62,242 nt of DNA, from assembly GCF_001552135.1 (NCBI RefSeq), contig NZ_BCQP01000031.1, positions 1 to 62,242 on the forward strand. Direction: 5' to 3'. Below are positions 58,777 to 62,242 of this stretch, one piece after another. The translations under genes were made by a program, and so were the position numbers. The DNA comes from Actinomadura chibensis NBRC 106107 (lineage in GTDB: Bacteria; Actinomycetota; Actinomycetes; Streptosporangiales; Streptosporangiaceae). The stretch's first letter is position 1, and each line of letters starts with the position of its first letter. The notes beneath the pieces were generated by a model. The model did not search any database and was not told where the DNA came from. It worked only from the letters and a program-made list of their open reading frames with translations.

Positions 58777-61700
58777 GTGCGGATCGGCATCCTCGGCCCC
58801 CTGGAGGTGCGCCCGGACGGCGGCGCGCCCGTCGACGTCGCGGGCGCGCGGCTCCGCGCGCTCCTGACGCTGCTGGCGCTCGACCCCGGCGCGGTGGTCC
58901 CGGCCGAGCGGCTCATCGACGGGCTGTGGGAGGACGACGTCCCGCGCGGCGCGCCGAACGCCCTGCAGTCGCTCGTCTCCCGGCTCCGCGCCGCGATCGG
59001 CCGGGACGCGATCGAGTCGCGCCCCGGCGGGTACCGGCTCGCGCTGCCGCCGGACGCGGTCGACGCCCGCGACTTCGAGGCCCGGGTGCGGGACGCGCGC
59101 CGCGCGGACGCGCCCGAGGCCCGCTCCGCCGGGCTGCGCGCCGCCCTCGCGCTGTGGCGCGGCCCGGCCCTCGCCGACGCTGCCGGGCTCCGCTTCGCCG
59201 AGGCCCCGGCCGCCCGGCTGGACGCGCTGCGCCGCGCCGCCCTGGAGGAGCGGCTGGCGGCCGACCTCGCGCTCGGCAGCCACCGCGACCTCGTCCCGGA
59301 GCTGGAGGCCCTGGCGGCCGCCGACCCGCTCCGCGAGCCGGTGACGGCGCTGCTGATGCGCGCCCTGTACGCGTCCGGACGGCAGGCCGACGCGCTCGCC
59401 CGCTACGACGAGGCGAAGCGGGCGCTGGGCGAGGAGCTGGGCGTCGCCCCGTCGCCCGACCTGGAGGCGCTGTACCTGGCCGTCCTGCGGCAGGAGCCGT
59501 CGCTGCTGCCGGACGCGCCGCCGCCCGGCCCCGCCGCCGCCCCGGCGCGGGGCAACCTGCCCGCGCGGCTGACGAGCTTCATCGGCCGCGACGACGACCT
59601 CAAGCGGGTCGACGAGCTGCTCGCCGCGTCCCGGCTCGTCACGCTGACCGGCCCGGGCGGCGCGGGCAAGAGCAGGCTGTCGCTGGAGGCGGCCGGACGC
59701 GCCCGGACGCCCGAGGGGGCCTGGCTGGTCGAGCTGGCGCCCGTCACGGACCCGGCCGAGGTCCCGGCGGCCGTGCTCGGCGCGCTCGGGCTGCGCGAGC
59801 CGCCGCCGATCGCCGCCGTCCCCGGCCGCCCGCAGCCCCACCACCCGGCCGACCCCCTGGACAGGCTCGTCTCGGCGCTGGCGGACAAGCGCCTCCTCCT
59901 GCTGCTGGACAACTGCGAGCACCTCCTCGACGCCGCGGCCCGGCTCGCCGACGCGGTCCTCGCGCGCTGCCCCGGCGTCCAAGTCCTCGCGACGAGCCGC
60001 GAGCCGCTCGGCATCACCGGGGAGAGCCTCTGGCCGGTCGAGCCGCTGGAGCTGCCGCCGCCGTCCGCCGGGCCCGAGGAGGCGGTGGCCTACCCGTCCG
60101 TCCGGCTGTTCGCCGACCGCGCCGCCGCCGTCTCGCCGCGGTTCGCGGCGACCGGCGACGACGCCGGGGCGGTGGTGCGGATCTGCCGAGCCCTCGACGG
60201 GATCCCCCTCGCGATCGAGCTGGCCGCCGCGCGGCTGCGGGCGCTGACGCCCGCGCAGGTCGCGTCCCGGCTCGACGACCGGTTCCGGCTGCTCAACGCG
60301 GGCAGCCGCACCGCCCTGCCGCGCCACCGGACGCTGCGGGCCGTCGTCGAATGGAGCTGGGACCTGCTGGACGAGCCCGAACGCGCCCTGTGGCGACGCC
60401 TCGCCGTCTTCCCCGGCGGGGCGACCGTGGGCGCCGCCGAGGCCGTGTGCGCCGGACCCGGTCTGGCGCGTTCCGAGGTGTTCGACGCGCTCGCCGCGCT
60501 GGCCGACAAGTCGCTCCTGACCGTCGACGGCGACGGCGGCGACCCGCGCTACCGGATGCTCGACACGATCCGCGCCTACGGCCTGGAGCGGCTCGCCGAG
60601 GCCGGGGAGGAGACCTCGGCCGGACGCGCCCACGCCGAGCACTTCGCGCGGCTCGCCGAGGAGGCCGAGCCGCGCCTGATCCGCGCGGACCAGCTCGTGT
60701 GGCTGCGGCGGCTGTCCGCCGAGCACGACAACATCTCGGCGGGGCTGCGCTGGGCGGTCGCCGCCGGGGACGCCCCGCTCGCCCTGCGGTTCTGCGCGGC
60801 GCTCGGCTGGTACTGGTTCCTGCACGGGCGGCTCGGCGACGGCGCCGACAGCCTGGCGGAGATCCTCGCCCTGTCCGGCGTCCCGGACGACCAGGTCACC
60901 GCCCGCGCCCTGGCGCTCGGCGCCATGATCCTGTTCGACAGCCAGCGGCCGGGGGAGCTGCCCGCGTCCTGGCTGGAGCACACCCAGGCGATCTGCTCCC
61001 GGTACGAGCGGGCGGACCTGCATCCGATGCTGCGGCTGGCGGTCGAGACCGTCCAGATGTACCTGGGCGGCTGGGAGCACGATCCCGGCGCGCGCGTCGG
61101 CGTCCTCATCGCGGACCCCGACCCGTGGGTGCGGGGCCTCGGCCATTTCATGCAGGGCCACATCGCGCAGAACTTCGGCCGCGTCGGCGAGATCGACGAC
61201 GCCTTCGACCGGTCGCTCGCCGCGTTCCGCGAGTCCGGCGACCGGTGGGGCCAGTCGTTCACGCTGACGTCGCAGGCGGAGATCCTCGGGCGGCGCGGCG
61301 ACCACCGCGGCGCCGTCGCCCTCTACGAGGAGGCGCTGCGGCTGAACGGCGAGCTGGGCGGCGGGACGACCGGGCTGCTGCACGTCCACATGAAGCTGGC
61401 GAACGAGATGGACCTCGCGGGCGACCGGGACCGCGCCGAGGCGCTGCTGCACGCCGCGCTGCGCGACACGCGGGAGACGGCCTGGCCGGAGGAGAGGGCC
61501 GCGCTGCACTACCAGCTCGGCGAGCTGGCGCGCCGCTCCGGCGACGCGGCCGAGGCGCGGCGCCGCCTGACGCGCGCCGACCGGCTCACGGCGGACCTGC
61601 CGGGCCCGTCGCAGTTCCGGGCCCTCCTCCTGTGCACATGCGCCCGGCTCGACATCGAGACGGGCGCCATGGACGACGCGACCGCCCGCCTGGACGAGGC

Positions 61701-62028
61701 GCTGCGCTGCGCCGTCCGGTCCCAGGACTACCCGGTCGTCTCCCACGTCCTGGCCGGGTACGCCGAACGCGCCCGCACCCTGGGCGACCCGGAACGCGCC
61801 GCCGAACTCCTCGGTACGGCCGACGCCCTCCGCGGCACCCGAGACCTGTCCCTCCCGGACGTCCTGGCCACGGAGACGGCCGTCCGCACGACCTTGGGCG
61901 ACACGGCCTACGAAACCGCCTACACCCGAGGCACAACAAAGACCTTCAACGACGTCCTGAAGACCTTCAACCTAACCCCGCCCGACCCCCCACAAGCGCC
62001 GCCCGCCAACCCGCCCCCACACCCCTGA
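58777..62028 (+). CDS. AfsR/SARP-family transcriptional regulator with NB-ARC and TPR domains
   Basis: 1083 aa from GTG 58777. Order: OmpR-like winged helix (about 1-90, ILGPLEVRPDGGAPVDVAGARLRALLTLLAL...RLIDGLWEDDVP), BTAD helices (95-245, ALWRGPALAD, LYASGRQADALARYDEAKRALGEELGVAPSPDLEALY), NB-ARC ATPase (275-560; Walker A LTGPGGAGKSRLSLEAA near 295, Walker B LLLLLDNCEHLL, GIPLAIELAAARLRAL), then TPR-like helices (620-1050). The tail is Pro-rich. Such regulators activate secondary metabolism or stress genes after ATP binding. No biosynthetic gene is adjacent, so its target is unknown; action on the polyketide locus 25 kb away would be speculation. Confidence 0.88.
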   Translation: MRIGILGPLEVRPDGGAPVDVAGARLRALLTLLALDPGAVVPAERLIDGLWEDDVPRGAPNALQSLVSRLRAAIGRDAIESRPGGYRLALPPDAVDARDFEARVRDARRADAPEARSAGLRAALALWRGPALADAAGLRFAEAPAARLDALRRAALEERLAADLALGSHRDLVPELEALAAADPLREPVTALLMRALYASGRQADALARYDEAKRALGEELGVAPSPDLEALYLAVLRQEPSLLPDAPPPGPAAAPARGNLPARLTSFIGRDDDLKRVDELLAASRLVTLTGPGGAGKSRLSLEAAGRARTPEGAWLVELAPVTDPAEVPAAVLGALGLREPPPIAAVPGRPQPHHPADPLDRLVSALADKRLLLLLDNCEHLLDAAARLADAVLARCPGVQVLATSREPLGITGESLWPVEPLELPPPSAGPEEAVAYPSVRLFADRAAAVSPRFAATGDDAGAVVRICRALDGIPLAIELAAARLRALTPAQVASRLDDRFRLLNAGSRTALPRHRTLRAVVEWSWDLLDEPERALWRRLAVFPGGATVGAAEAVCAGPGLARSEVFDALAALADKSLLTVDGDGGDPRYRMLDTIRAYGLERLAEAGEETSAGRAHAEHFARLAEEAEPRLIRADQLVWLRRLSAEHDNISAGLRWAVAAGDAPLALRFCAALGWYWFLHGRLGDGADSLAEILALSGVPDDQVTARALALGAMILFDSQRPGELPASWLEHTQAICSRYERADLHPMLRLAVETVQMYLGGWEHDPGARVGVLIADPDPWVRGLGHFMQGHIAQNFGRVGEIDDAFDRSLAAFRESGDRWGQSFTLTSQAEILGRRGDHRGAVALYEEALRLNGELGGGTTGLLHVHMKLANEMDLAGDRDRAEALLHAALRDTRETAWPEERAALHYQLGELARRSGDAAEARRRLTRADRLTADLPGPSQFRALLLCTCARLDIETGAMDDATARLDEALRCAVRSQDYPVVSHVLAGYAERARTLGDPERAAELLGTADALRGTRDLSLPDVLATETAVRTTLGDTAYETAYTRGTTKTFNDVLKTFNLTPPDPPQAPPANPPPHP

Positions 62029-62050
62029 ACGCCCAAGACAACCCCCCTCG

Positions 62051-62220
62051 GACGTTGCCAGACCAGACCCTCTCGCACGCGCCAGAGCAAGCCCTCTTGG
62101 ACGTGCCAGAGCAGACCCTCTCGGACGTGCGAGAGCAAGCCCCTTTGGCCGTGCCAGAGCAGCCCCTCTCCGGGCGGGCCAGGGCAAAGCCTCTCGGACG
62201 TGCCAGAGCAAGCCCTCTTG
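62051..62220. repeat. Degenerate 24-bp tandem repeat array (seven copies)
   Basis: Seven head-to-tail units of 24-25 bp, consensus GACGTGCCAGAGCAAGCCCTCTTG, at 62051, 62076, 62100, 62124, 62148, 62173 and 62197. An eighth begins at 62221 and decays. Copies differ mainly at alternating positions (AAGCCCTCTTG versus AGACCCTCTCG), suggesting a former 48-bp higher-order unit. There are no spacers. Read on the minus strand the units would code for 8-residue repeats of LARPRG type, but no start or ribosome site supports a gene. Confidence 0.8.
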
Positions 62221-62242
62221 GACGGGACCTGAGCCGGGGCCG

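Noticed and set aside
58777..62028. Pathway-specific activator of the polyketide locus
   Set aside because: The gene is about 25 kb from the locus and separated by housekeeping genes and rnpB; no evidence links them.
62051..62220. CRISPR array
   Set aside because: Units are contiguous with no spacers and vary internally; no cas gene in the window.

Overview
The window reads as chromosome of a very GC-rich, filamentous-type actinobacterium. GTG and TTG starts are common, neighbouring genes often overlap as GTGA or ATGA, and the gene content (eukaryote-type glutamine synthetase, AfsR/SARP regulator, Methyltransf_19, DUF2510, DUF899 and DUF4360 proteins, Rex and GlnR boxes, type A RNase P RNA) is typical of that group. 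An Actinomadura or other Streptosporangiales relative is my best guess, but no 16S is present to confirm it.

Positions 1 to about 14.5 kb are the right-hand part of an integrative conjugative element of the actinomycete (pSAM2-like, AICE) type. A minus-strand transfer operon runs leftward: small HTH/Xis-like gene, two hypotheticals, a DUF2637/SpdB2-like spread protein, a small protein, a PycTM-like membrane protein, small ORFs, and an FtsK/SpoIIIE translocase that leaves the window. Divergently, a KorSA-like GntR regulator is coupled to two tandem Nudix hydrolases. Next comes a 1576-aa, lower-GC gene with an N-terminal nuclease-like domain and a STAND NTPase core, a likely anti-phage cargo gene. 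The element ends at a 3' fragment of tRNA-Val(UAC) at 14458-14499. Integrase, replication initiator and the other att site must lie left of the window.

From 14.6 to 22 kb the chromosome carries a methyltransferase, a DUF899 protein, a secreted beta-helix protein, glnII behind a GlnR-like box, a membrane protein, a universal stress protein and a RelA/SpoT homologue whose synthetase half looks degenerate.

The most unusual locus is 22.36-34.48 kb. Four overlapping genes encode (1) a 2115-aa protein with tandem nitronate-monooxygenase-like barrels, KS, AT and KR; (2) a 1419-aa KS-AT-DH-PPTase-like protein; (3) a free-standing ACP; and (4) a GT1 glycosyltransferase. The arrangement recalls PUFA/heterocyst-glycolipid/enediyne synthases, but many catalytic residues are replaced. 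Only the second KS and the DH keep their full catalytic sets.

From 34.5 to 44.8 kb are a DUF1361 membrane protein, a HerA-type ATPase with an unknown partner, a divergent ATPase-like membrane protein with a Ser/Thr/Gly-rich segment, a DUF2510-M48 membrane protease and small conserved proteins. From 44.9 to 49.5 kb is a housekeeping block (Nif3-like, zinc-ribbon coiled coil, RNase H/phosphatase, TrpB2, rnpB). From 49.5 to 62.2 kb are Methyltransf_19, DUF4360, a SulP-carbonic anhydrase fusion that may be translated from a leaderless mRNA, a low-complexity membrane protein, a PEBP lipoprotein, an NDH-2 gene with a perfect Rex operator, an AfsR-type regulator and a 24-bp tandem repeat array.
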